This document shows, in pieces, positions 47,018-57,455 of a DNA stretch of 64,000 bases. The stretch's first letter is position 1, and every line of letters starts with the position of its first letter. The translations under genes were made by a program, and so were the position numbers. Origin of the DNA: Blattamonas nauphoetae (Eukaryota > Preaxostyla > Oxymonadida); the NCBI GenBank assembly GCA_033064195.1, contig JARBJD010000008.1:496001-560000 (forward strand). Reading direction: 5' to 3'. The notes under the pieces were generated by a model, which had not been told where the DNA came from, searched no databases, and saw only the letters and a list, made by a program, of their open reading frames with translations.

Positions 47018-47224
47018 GATTGTTCAGCAAATTTATGTTCAATAATGTTACGACAGAGAGGATTTACGCTTTGATCGTGCCCTTTAATTGCACAGATTGA
47101 GTTTGAAGACTCAATAAACTCCTCTTGATTTCTAAAGATTAATGAGACAATTCTTGTCGAATGTGATGAAATAGAAGTTATCCTTTAGCATTATAGTTGG
47201 CTATGATTGAATGGATCGTCAAGA
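47018..47224. other. short spacer upstream of M3
   Basis: It carries the M3 promoter-type box and the sequence that replaced the 3' half of M4. No gene is seen. Confidence 0.55.
47073..47089 (-). promoter_or_regulatory. GATC..CCCTTT box upstream of M3
   Basis: GATCGTGCCCTTTAATT on the + strand, 56 bases from the M3 ATG. Same box and spacing as M1, M2 and M4. Confidence 0.6.
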
Positions 47225-48569
47225 TCATTGAACGCAATGTGGATCAGACTCGATTAGGCGTGCAGTATCTGCTTGGAGTGTAGAGAAGGAGGGAGTGTCG
47301 GGTTGGGTGACAGATAAGATGGCGGGTGTGGTGAATGTGAGCAATTCTGGTGTTACTGCGAGGTTGAAGGCCCACGCTGCGACAGGCACTTCGATGTCGT
47401 TCGTCATCCGAGAAGAAGAGGAGTCAGGAACAACTCCCACAATCGATGCGATCGTGTAACCAGTGTTCCATTCAAGACCGCCTTCAATCACAGACACCAG
47501 AGTTCCTGTTCCATTCGAGAACAACATTCTCAATCTTGTCTCTGTTCCAGTCTCGTCATCTTCCACTGTCACTTCATATTCCTGCTTTGTCAGCGGTGTC
47601 ATCCCCTCCATCTCCAACTCAATCTTTCCTGTCTTTTCATTTACTCTCGCTGTTGGTTTCGCTGTGAGAAGCGGACCAATCTTGTTGAACTCAGAATCAA
47701 AATATCGTTCAGGGTCGGACAAACCCGACTCAAGCATCGTGTCTCCGAGGATCATTCCAGATGAATCAGGACTGTTTGTTGTGAAGCAGTCGTCAATCTT
47801 GAGTGTGGGGGAGATGGAGCGCTTGATGCAGAATATCACCACATCAGGGAATTTGGTCGCATTTGCTTCCAAAAACAACCCCCTTTGGAAGAATGTGGTG
47901 TCATCTCCAACCGAATTCCCATCAAACAAGACATGCGAGAACGAAAGGTGCTCAGCTTTGCCAAAACGGTTGATGCAGATGGCGCCAGTCGCTCCCGAGT
48001 GGCAGTTCTTCACAAGAGTGTCGGAGATGCTGAGTTCATTCCATTGATGAAATGAAATCGCGCTTCCTCCATGTTTGGACGAGCATCCGATGAAGTGACT
48101 TCCCTTCACAGTCAACTTTGCTCCTCCGCACACCCCAATCCCCCCTCCAAGGGCGATGCTTGTTTCGGCGATGACCTCACAGCGTTCAAACTTCGTGCCG
48201 ACTACACTCAGATCGATTTCTCCCCCACTGAACACACCACCTCCAACACGAGCCGCCTTGCAATCTTCGAAGGCACAATCAACCAATACGAACTGGTTCC
48301 CACCGACGTTGTCTGATCGATGGGATCCAGTCAGAAAGAGAGCCCCTCCACTTGAGAAAGCATCATTAGGCGTCGAACGGTCCTCGAAACGGCATGACTC
48401 GAGGAGAACATCATCCGCAATCGAAAGATGCATCGCTCCACCGGAATCCCCCGACGAGCAGGACGTGAAGTTCGACAACGTGACAGACAGATACTGGCGG
48501 TTGAACTGAGCAACTTGGTCAACAAACACGGCACCGCCAGAGGCACTGAAATACCCAACGCTGTCGCAG
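47225..48569 (-). pseudogene. M4, segment 2: beta-helix and truncated modules
   Basis: The 3' segment of M4, continuing in phase across a pogo-like insert. It encodes beta-helix coils (SNFTSCSSGDSGGAM, RCEVIAETSIALGGG), one complete beta-sandwich module and the start of a second. Homology to M1-M3 stops in the second module after LIESDP, and a TGA follows within a few codons. Module end, membrane helix and kinase-like domain are missing. The total product would be 853 residues and secreted. Loss of the 3' half by unequal recombination is the simplest reading. Confidence 0.75.
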
Positions 48570-48571
48570 TA

Positions 48572-50190
48572 CAGTCAGTCGGACTGTTGAGTAATTTGTA
48601 ACCGGTCATGTCATTGTCGAAACTGTAGAATTCTTGTTTTCTTCGAAAATGAAAAAAGTACCAGACCTTAGTCAGTCTCGTGTATCACACTTCCACATCC
48701 TGTCAAAATTGATGGTCAGCTTTCCTAAAAACGATTCATTCACGTATGCTGATCAGATTGTTCGACTGTCGTGGTCATCGAATGCTGACGGGATAAAGAA
48801 ACTAATCGAACTGGAAAAAACTTCGATACATGGAACGATCCCAAGACAACTCATCGCAGATATAGTGGGTTGTACACCATCGCAAGTCTCCCAAATTCGA
48901 CACGGCTCTTACTACGTTCCAGTAGAGGAAAAGAAAAACAGCATACTATCACGAAAGCAGAAAGAAGAACTACTAAATTTGATCAAGGAGGACAGTTTGA
49001 GAGGCCAGCCATGGATCCCATCTCAAATATTTGATTGGGTTTCCGAAAAACCAATCGAACGGACATCAACCGAACTTTCCCATATGACTTTGTTCGGTTG
49101 AATTCGAAGGAGATCGCTCTTCATTCCACTGCTCCGATGACTTCTTCAAGAACGGCTGTAAGAATTCAAGACATCGACGAATATATGACACACCTCGAAT
49201 CACTCATCAAAACGGTTCATCCACTTCTGTTCATCAACGCCGATGAGGTCGGCTATCAGCCTAAACAAGACTCGATTGGTCATTGCGTGGTTGGTGCTGT
49301 CGAACTTTCTGCGAAACCTCTTCATTTTCCAGTTCCGCAAACTGTCCCCCGTTTCTCTGCGATGGCCGCGATCTCCCTTCATGGAAAAGCACTCCCCCTT
49401 CACTGTGTGTTGCGTGCTCCCATGGACGAGAAGGACTTAGAAAAGATGGGAATAATGGATGAGGACCAAATGGTGGTTGAGGAAAATGAGAAAGGAGGAT
49501 TTACACAGGAGAAATTTGATAGTTGGTTGGAGAATGTTCTCCTTGACTACGTGACCGAACAGCGAACCATACTACGAAAGCCGAAAGCACCAGCTGTTCT
49601 CCTTGTGGACAACTCCAGTGTCCATCTTGGAGAAGCGGCTGAGCTGACTCTCTCAAATGCTGGTATCGCCCTCTACACTCCCACCGAATGCCACGCACTA
49701 TCTACAGCCACTAGACTGCGTGACATTCGGTATCATGAAACGACAACTCTCACGTCTCAAATACGACGACAACTCGTCATCAATTGGTCGTTGTCTTCAG
49801 CAATTCTTGAGTGCATTTCAGTCAGCCACCACAGGAGAGAACATCAGAGCAGCTTTTCAGCGAGCGGGTCTGGAGGTCTTCTATGGGAATGATGGAGAAC
49901 AATGCCGAGTGTCTCAATCCCGTTTTGAGGTGATTAAGGAAAACGTAAGATCGGACAACAAGGCCTGGGAGAGTCGAGCAAAGGAAGCAAAAGTAACTCT
50001 CAAACAAAAGAAGTTTGGTCTCCAGAACCACGAAGCCCCCTTCTAATACACTCTTTCCATTCATGAAACTTTCTCACAACTTCACGACTCTTTCAGTTTC
50101 TTTGTTTTTGTAAAACCGAGAAATCATTCAAGAATGAAGAATGGGGCTCGATTACGAGAGTTACAAATTACTCAACAGTCCGACCGACTG
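48572..50190 (+). mobile_element. 1,619-bp pogo/Tc1-mariner element in M4
   Basis: Flanked by TA (48570-48571 and 50191-50192). Inverted ends of about 31 bp: CAGTCAGTCGGACTGTTGAG and CAGTCGGTCGGACTGTTGAG. It carries a DDE-type transposase gene with two frameshifts (see the CDS entry). The ends are canonical for the superfamily. Excision with one TA rejoins M4 at FSGDY-CDSVGYF in frame. Confidence 0.9.
48634..50046 (+). pseudogene. pogo-like DDE transposase, frameshifted
   Basis: Three overlapping frames cover one transposase. The first (48634 to about 49095) has a helix-turn-helix (RQLIADIVGCTPSQVSQIR). The second (from about 49095) has the first and second catalytic Asp in INADEVGYQ and LLVDNSSVHL. 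The third (from about 49680) has the third in LPPNATHYLQPLD, about 35 residues after the second. The pattern matches the pogo/DDE_1 group. Frames change once near 49085-49100 and once near 49675, so this copy should not be active. It ends TAA. Confidence 0.85.
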
Positions 50191-51407
50191 TAGTCGCCAG
50201 AGAAGTTGATGTCGGTGAAGGAGCAGGAGAGGATGGAGATGGTGCCTGGGTATAAGTTGAAGGTGAGAGGGCGAGCAGACGGGTTCTGAGCAGTTCCAGT
50301 AAAGAGGCAGTTCGAGAAGGAGGCGGAGGACGATTGGGGGGTTTCGCGTTCAAGGATATATTGGATGCGATATTTAAATGCGTTTCGGATGAAGTTACGA
50401 GCTGAGGAGGTTCGGGATGGTTCATGGTTACTGTCGGGGTCGGTGATGGGGGAAGAGAGGAGGGAGGAGAACGAAGAATTTGAGCACAAAACGGAGCCGC
50501 CAGTGTTCACGTCCCGAATCGTCGATCCCGACAAATGCGAGCTTGTCAGCGATACAACACATCCCAACATCTTCTGATCCAAATGCGGAACGCGTGGCTG
50601 GAGCGAAGAGCCAATCGAACTCATGTTCACAAACCAGCACCCAATCAGCGACGACGACATTCTTCCAACCGATTCCATATTCTGAAGAGCTGTTCGTGTC
50701 AGTGAGAGGCCAATCCCGTCGTTTCCCAGAATCCGAGAAGAGTCAAACCAACATCCAACAATCGACACCCAAACTGACCCGACAAGGGATGGAAATGACG
50801 GTGTTTCAACAACACCACGCATCGACCCAACATCATTCCACAGCAAGCTCTTCGAAATCACAACTGACGATTCTCTTCCTGATTCCTCCAATGGAGATCC
50901 AGAAATCACAATCGCACTTGTCCATGGTGACTGTTCAATTCTGCTTGAAGATATCGTCAGCATGCTGCTTGAAACAATTGCCAGCCTTGGTGATCTTGCT
51001 TCGTTCTTTTCCGGTCTTCCTTCTGCAGAATTGTCGACGAGCGAAAAGTCCATCCATTTCAACGATAGTGTTGAGTTTTTCAATGAGAACATGCAACTCC
51101 CAAAGTCCTGTATCCTTCCTGTGTCTGTACTCTGGTTCATTTCTGATTCCGACGAAGCAATCAGTTCAGTCTTCAGATCGACATATGTGTTCGATGGCTC
51201 CCCTGTCAGTTCTATCCATCTGTGCGCAATATCAATGTTGTCCCCAATGTATGTTCCTTCGGGTAACGATATAACCAAACTTCCACAGCTATCAGGTTTT
51301 GAATAGTCTGAGTTGGTGTTGAGAAGAGTGGAGAGGCGGTGTGGCAATATGGACGAGTTTAAACAGGCCGACACGCAGGTGAGAAGAAGTAACAATTGTT
51401 TGATCAT
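50191..51407 (-). pseudogene. M4, segment 1: signal peptide and beta-helix
   Basis: The 5' part of M4. I chose the ATG at 51407 over the one at 51416 because MIKQ aligns with M2 and the promoter-type box is then 54 bases away. Signal peptide (IKQLLLLLTCVSACLNSS), the LPEGTYIGDNIDIAHR block, RIEQSPWTSAIVISGSPLEE and beta-helix coils as in M1-M3. Coding stops at the TA target of the pogo-like element. Confidence 0.8.
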
Positions 51408-51416
51408 GATTGTCAA

Positions 51417-51790
51417 GCAAATTTATCTTCAACAATGTTTCGATTGAGAAGAGAGCTTGTGATCTGACCCTTTCTTTGATCCTTTCATTTTTCAATCTCC
51501 TTTTTTCCATGGGAGTGATCAATGATACCTTTCTTGGATTCAATCCCTTAAACGAAAAGAAATCCAAATAAAGAACAAACTAATGAGACAAAAACACTTC
51601 AAAATAATGACAACTCCTCGATTGAAAGATGACATTGGGACTGAAGTCAAAAGAGTGCTCAACAAACGCTGATTGTTGAAGCTGGAGTCATCGATCAATG
51701 AAGAAAGGAAAAGGAGCGAATAAAACAACAGTGCTGGGTGGGTTAGGGAGGAGATTGTCTGAGAAGGAGAAAATGAAGATGAAAAGCGAG
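51417..51790. other. intergenic between M5 and M4
   Basis: This contains the M4 upstream box (51461) and the 3' flank of M5. Nothing else is recognised. Confidence 0.55.
51461..51477 (-). promoter_or_regulatory. GATC..CCCTTT box upstream of M4
   Basis: GATCTGACCCTTTCTTT on the + strand, 54 bases from the chosen M4 ATG. Confidence 0.58.
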
Positions 51791-54737
51791 TTAAGATTTC
51801 TTGGACATTGTCAACTGGCAGTTACAGAACACTCCGCGACGACGGACAACAATCGGGAGTCCATTCGAATATTCGATCAGTGCTCCATTCAAATCAGACG
51901 ACGACGAACCAACTCTTCGGCGAGTCCAGTCCAGACAAGCAATTCCAGACGAATAGCTCGTCCACAACTGAGTTGGCGTTGTTGACTCAAGCCAGCTGTC
52001 CTGAAACACAATCGTTGAGCGACTAGACAGAACTCGAATGTGCAGTGATCCTGACAGCGACGACGAAGGATGCGAATCCAAAAACAGACAAGACGAGATC
52101 GCCAGCGAGCACGACGATGCAGACGATGAGTTGAGTGTGATGTGGAGAGCAGAGTGAGTGATTGTTCCTGTTCCATCCACCACACCACTCGATTCGAACA
52201 CGCTTTCCGAAATCGAAGTTCGAGATTGAGCAGTGGACACTTCAATCAGACCATCTGCATCCGACAACGATGACGACGAGGATCCAATCATTCTGTGAGT
52301 CTTCTGAAAACGGCTTCCTTCCATTGAGAATGAAGACTCAGGCGACAGCGACGAGAAGGAGATCAGAGGTGCGTTCGAGGTTGTGGTGTCGCGAACAACA
52401 AAATCACAAATCAACATCGAAATCGAGTTCCACTTCCCTTCTCCCACAATCATCCCAACTCCAGACCCAAATGATCCAGACGACATCGAAACAGAAGTGA
52501 ATCGGCTGATCCCGCTTTTCACTTTCGCCAGTCCAACCCCAATCTCTCCTTCCCCAATCACTCTAATCGAACTCATTTCAAGATCCCCTTCCGAGTCAAC
52601 AACGAACACCCATCCAGACGACGAGCGTTCTTCTGAAGATGGCACAATCACATTCAGATTCGTCACTTGGCCAGTTCCTGACGAGATCGACACAATTCCA
52701 TCATTCGAGCTGAACGACGATCTTCCAATCACAACACGGCTTCGTTGTGTCGGCGACTCACTCGAAAGTGTCATCCCCACTTTCCCCAAAATCCAGAAGC
52801 CCTCTCCCATCTCCGCCTCCCCTCGCACCGACACATTCATCCACTCTCCTCCCTTCCCCTTTCCGCACATCTGTCCTGTCCACACAGTCCCGCACGGCAT
52901 GTCTGCTCCTCCACACTCAGCAATCGAGTCTGACCCACCACGAGCAACCACAACCGTGATTGCATCCTCAGGTTCGGGTGTTGTCGGATCTTCTGGGTCT
53001 GTTGGTTCTTCAGGTGGAACATACGACGATTTGGGGATGTGGAATGTGATTGTTTTGTTCATCCCAACTGGTGTTGTCACGTCCTCAGTTCCTGGTGTTG
53101 GAGAGAGCGACTTGATTGTGTATGTTGTGTCGTGAGCGAGCAGACGATCGTCACCCACAACAACAAACTCGTCGCTTTCGCCCATCACTGAATTGCCGAC
53201 AATTGGCACTGTTATCGTCACATCCTTCCCCTCTTCCTCCACAACAATGTCGTACGACCCACTCACTTGTCGATCGAACATCAGGATGACAAACGCGAAC
53301 GGCTGGCTTGGACTGGTCAGGTGGGCTGGGGAGGCGATGAGCGTTGGTGGCTGATCGGGTGTGGTGAAGGAGACGAAGGAAGGAGTCGCAGCGAGGTTGA
53401 ATGCCCACGCTGCGACAGGAATTGTTATGTCATTTGTCATCCGAGAAGAAGAGGAGTCAGAGACAATGCCCACAATCGAAGCGATCGTGTAACCAGTGTT
53501 GTATTTCAGATCAACGTCTGATGTAGATACCAGTGTCCCTGTCCCATCCGAGAACAACATCCTCAATCGTGTTTCTATTTCAGTCGAGTCCTCTTTTACA
53601 GTCACTTCATATTCCTGCGATGCAAGCGGTGTCTTCCCCTCCATCTCCAACTCAATCTTTCCTGTCTTCTCATTCACTCTCGCTGTTGGCTTCGCTGTCA
53701 GAAGTGGACCAATCGAATTGAACGCGGGATCAAAATGTCGTTCAGGGATGTATTGATATGTCGGGAGTTGAGTCTGTCCTTTTATCATTCCACTTGAGTC
53801 AGGATGGATTGTGGTAAAGCTATCATTAAACTTGAGTGTGGGATCGACAGTGAACCCGTTGCTGTAGATTGCGAGATCAGGGAACTTGGGCGTATTCTCC
53901 GGGAATGATGTGATCAGAGGGAAGAAACTGGTGTCATCACCAATCGAATTCCCGACAAACAAGACATGCGAGAACGAAAGATTCTCAGCGTTGCCAAAAC
54001 GGAGGATGCAGATGGCGCCAGTCGTTCCCGAGTAACAGCCCTTCACGAGAGTGTCGGAGATGCTAAGATCCTTATGATGATTAAATGAAATCGCGCCGCC
54101 TCCATTTCTGGACGAGCAATCGATGAAGTGACTTCGCTCCACAGTGAAAGCTGTCTGTTGATTCACGCACACTCCCCCGCCAAGTGTGAATCCAGACGCG
54201 GCAAATAAGGTGCAGTGTTCAAATATTGAATCGACAATTGACACATCGAGATCTGTTGCTGCACTCACAGCACCTCCACGTGTGGCTGCCGTGCAGTCTT
54301 CGAAGACACAACTAACCAAATTGAATTTCTTTCCATCGACGTGGCTCAATTTGTAGGATCCACCAAGAGAAAGTCCCGCTCCTTCAGAATAACTAGCAGT
54401 TGTCGAACAACTTTCGAATCGGCACGACTCGATGAGAACATCATCCGCAACAGAAATGTACATCGCCCCAAAATTTTTGGGCGAACAGGATGTGAAGTTC
54501 GACGATTTGGCTGTGAAACTTGGGCTGTTGAACTGATCAGTGACGTTGACATACACAATCCCACCTTCACTGGCAGTGGAGACAATGTTTGTGAATAAGC
54601 AGGATTCGATGGAGATGGTGCCTGGGTATTCCTTGAAGGTGAGCGGGCGAGCAGACGGTTTATAAGCAGCCCCAGTGAAGTGGCAGTGGGAGAATGAGGC
54701 GGAGGTTGTTTCGGAGCCGCTGGTGCTGTCGAAGTCA
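51791..54737 (-). CDS. M5, segment 2: modules and second beta-helix, secreted form
   Basis: The main part of M5. It finishes the first beta-helix (SNFTSCSPKNFGAM, RSHFIDCSSRNGGGAIS), then encodes two beta-sandwich modules (KTPLASQEYEVT, FAFVILMFDRQVSGSYD) and a Pro/Glu/Asp stalk. Where M1-M3 have the membrane helix it instead has a new domain of about 370 residues: VVVARGGSD, CGTVWTGQMC, then Ser/Val-rich strands like a second beta-helix. It ends TAA with no membrane helix and no kinase-like domain. M5 totals 3,996 nt (1,331 residues) and is probably secreted. The C-terminal domain resembles the second beta-helix of the P-type genes in style. Confidence 0.8.
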
Positions 54738-54739
54738 TA

Positions 54740-55313
54740 TAGTAGTAAAATAACCCGGCGAGGGTAAAATAACCCGGGGTGAAAACCCCCTTTTTTGGGC
54801 CCCTCTTTCCGTCCATCCCATATTTCTCGGAACCAACATTTTTTTGGGTCCCACTTTTTTTTCCATAATGTTTGTCTCAACTCCGAGTATCCATCGAGGT
54901 AGAAATCGAACCTCCAAAATAGGATCCTGGGCCGGGGGTGCCTATTTCGGAACCATATTTTGGCCTATTTTTGACCCATTTTTGGCTCCTAAATAGGAGG
55001 TCCTTAACATTTAAGCTTGGAGGATCCGAACTTCACGACCACTTTTCTCCACGCTTGTTCAAAATTTTTCTTTCTCGTTTCATTTCTGGTTGTTTGGGAT
55101 GTTTTTCTTTCGAAATCACAATTTTTTGAAAAACGAAAAATCCTGGGGGGACCTGGGTGGAAATTGAGGGTCAAAAATTGATTTCCCTGTATGTTAAGCT
55201 TAGGGATCTGAAAACTTGTTTTGATCATATCTCCACAACCAGACATAGTTCCGACATGAAGTTTTCACCAATATGGATGTTTTGTTGGAGTATATTTTTT
55301 TCTGAAAATTTTG
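54740..55313 (+). repeat. left arm of fold-back element
   Basis: It pairs with 55566-56139. Includes CACCCCGGGTTATTTT-type ends and an A/T-rich inner part ending near TCTGAAAATTTTGA. Confidence 0.85.
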
Positions 55314-55565
55314 ACAATTTTCGAAGACCTCCTATTTTGGTGTTTTTTTTAGTTTTCGAGGTTTTCTCAGAACCAACCCCAACTTCTCTCCTCCCAAGCA
55401 CGATTCTAACCAATTTGAGCTTTTGGATTCGATTCTGATTGTGTCTGCATTATTTAGACGAAATTTGGAGACGGGTGCATCATTCAATCTCAAGTGACAG
55501 CTCTCCTTTCGATCCAAGGCCAAAACCCCACAAAAGTATCTCAACTGCCGCAAGGGGATTTTGCT

Positions 55566-56139
55566 CAAAATTTTCAGAAAAAAATATAATCCAACAAAAC
55601 ATCCATATTGGTGAAAACTTCATGTCGGAACTATGTCTGGTTGTGGAGATATGATCAAAACAAGTTTTCAGATCCCTAAGCTTAACATACAGGGAAATCA
55701 ATTTTTGACCCTCAATTTCCACCCAGGTCCCCCCAGGATTTTTCGTTTTTCAAAAAATTGTGATTTCGAAAGAAAAACATCCCAAACAACCAGAAATGAA
55801 ACGAGAAAGAAAAATTTTGAACAAGCGTGGAGAAAAGTGGTCGTGAAGTTCGGATCCTCCAAGCTTAAATGTTAAGGACCTCCTATTTAGGAGCCAAAAA
55901 TGGGTCAAAAATAGGCCAAAATATGGTTCCGAAATAGGCACCCCCGGCCCAGGATCCTATTTTGGAGGTTCGATTTCTACCTCGATGGATACTCGGAGTT
56001 GAGACAAACATTATGGAAAAAAAAGTGGGACCCAAAAAAATGTTGGTTCCGAGAAATATGGGATGGACGGAAAGAGGGGCCCAAAAAAGGGGGTTTTCAC
56101 CCCGGGTTATTTTACCCTCGCCGGGTTATTTTACTACTA
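55566..56139 (-). repeat. right arm of fold-back element
   Basis: The inverted copy of 54740-55313. The same arm pair is present at 30590-31131 and 31384-31957 in the transposon nest. Confidence 0.85.
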
Positions 56140-57188
56140 TACAACGTGCCATCCACAAATTCAGGAGTGGAGCCATCGGGGAGGACGATGGATGGTTCTT
56201 CGTTGCTTTCGGTGTCGGTGTTGGGGGAGGGGAGGAGGGAGGAGAAGGAGGAATTCGAGCACAAAACGCACCCGACAGTGTTCACGTCCCGAATCGTCGA
56301 TCCCGACAAATGCGAGCTTGTCAGCGATACAATGCATCCCAACATCTTCTGATCCAAATGCGGAATGTGTGGCGAGTGCGAACACCCAATCGAACTCATG
56401 TTCACAAACGAGCACCCAATCAGCGACGACGACATTCTTCCAACCGACTCCACATTCTGAAGCGCTGTTCGTGTCAGTGAGAGGCCAATCCCGTCCTTTC
56501 CCAGAATCCGAGAAGAGTCAAACCAACATCCAACAATCGACACCCAAACTGACCCGACAAGGGATGCAAATGGCGATGTCTCAACAACACCACGCATCGA
56601 CCCAACATCATTCCACAGCAAGCTCTTCGAAATCACAACTGACGATTCTCTTCCTGATTCCTCCAATGGAGATCCAGAAATCACAATCGCACTTGTCCAT
56701 GGTGATACTTCAATTCTGCTTGAAGATATCGTCAGCATGCTGCTTGATACAACTGCTAGTCTTGGTGATCTTTCTTTGTTCATCTGCTGTCTTCTTTCTG
56801 CAGAATTGTCGATCAGTGAAAAGTCCATCCATTTCAACGACAGTGTTGAGTTAGTCAAGCTGAACATGCAACTTTCAGGTGTTTGAAAATTACCAGTATC
56901 TTCGTTGGCGTTTATCGAGGTTGAATGTGAAGTGATAATTCGGGTGCTTGGAGCAGCAATTACGAGCGACTGATGTCCAGTCATTTCAAGAGATCGATGT
57001 GTGATATCGATGTTGTCTCCTATGTATATTCCTTCTGGGATGGAAATAAGTTGAGAGTTACTCGGCGTCAGGTCTGTTGAGTTTGAGATGGGGTTCAAAA
57101 ATGAGTTAAGACTATCTCGTGGTTTTGATTTGGCATTGATCGCGAAAGTGTGTTGAAAGAAGCAGAAAGCAAGCGAGAGTGGAATCAT
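56140..57188 (-). CDS. M5, segment 1: signal peptide and beta-helix
   Basis: The 5' part of M5. I chose the ATG at 57188 because it opens a good signal peptide (IPLSLAFCFFQHTFA) and puts the promoter-type box 48 bases away; an ATG at 57263 lies in the same frame. It encodes IPEGIYIGDNIDITHRSLE, RIEVSPWTSAIVISGSPLEE and the first beta-helix coils. The N-terminal 60 residues differ from M1-M4. The segment ends at the TA target of the fold-back element. Confidence 0.8.
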
Positions 57189-57235
57189 GACTCCAACTGA
57201 ATTGTATTTTCGTTGAAGAGAAAGAAACAGCGAGG

Positions 57236-57252
57236 GATCAGACCTTTTATTT
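57236..57252 (-). promoter_or_regulatory. GATC..CCTTTT box upstream of M5
   Basis: GATCAGACCTTTTATTT on the + strand, 48 bases from the chosen ATG. It is a slightly diverged form of the box in M1-M4. Confidence 0.5.
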
Positions 57253-57455
57253 GTAGAGGACAATGAAAATAAGATCCTAACGACTTACGTTCCAAAGAGT
57301 AATAAGGGATTGAATAAAACGGGAGATTCCAAATAAGAGAACATGATTGACTAAAGGTTGATGAAGAAGAGTGAAAAATGCAGTCTTCCTCACCGAACTC
57401 GCACAATCAAAGAAAGAAAGAAGAGTGAAAACAAAGATAATCACCAAAAGAAGAC

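Larger units (their letters stand above)
54740..56139. mobile_element. 1,400-bp fold-back element in M5
   Basis: Flanked by TA (54738-54739 and 56140-56141). Left arm 54740-55313 and right arm about 55566-56139 are complementary over about 574 bp with few mismatches, around a centre of about 252 bp. The ends read TAGTAGTAAAATAACC. Small frames occur as mirror pairs in the arms and are not genes. It is nearly identical to the nested copy at 29104-31957. Removal with one TA joins M5 as VDGTLY-DFDSTSG in frame. Confidence 0.9.

Noticed and set aside
54938-55941. paired small frames of 60-93 codons in the fold-back element
   Set aside because: They are mirror images in the two arms of a palindrome and look like nothing known.
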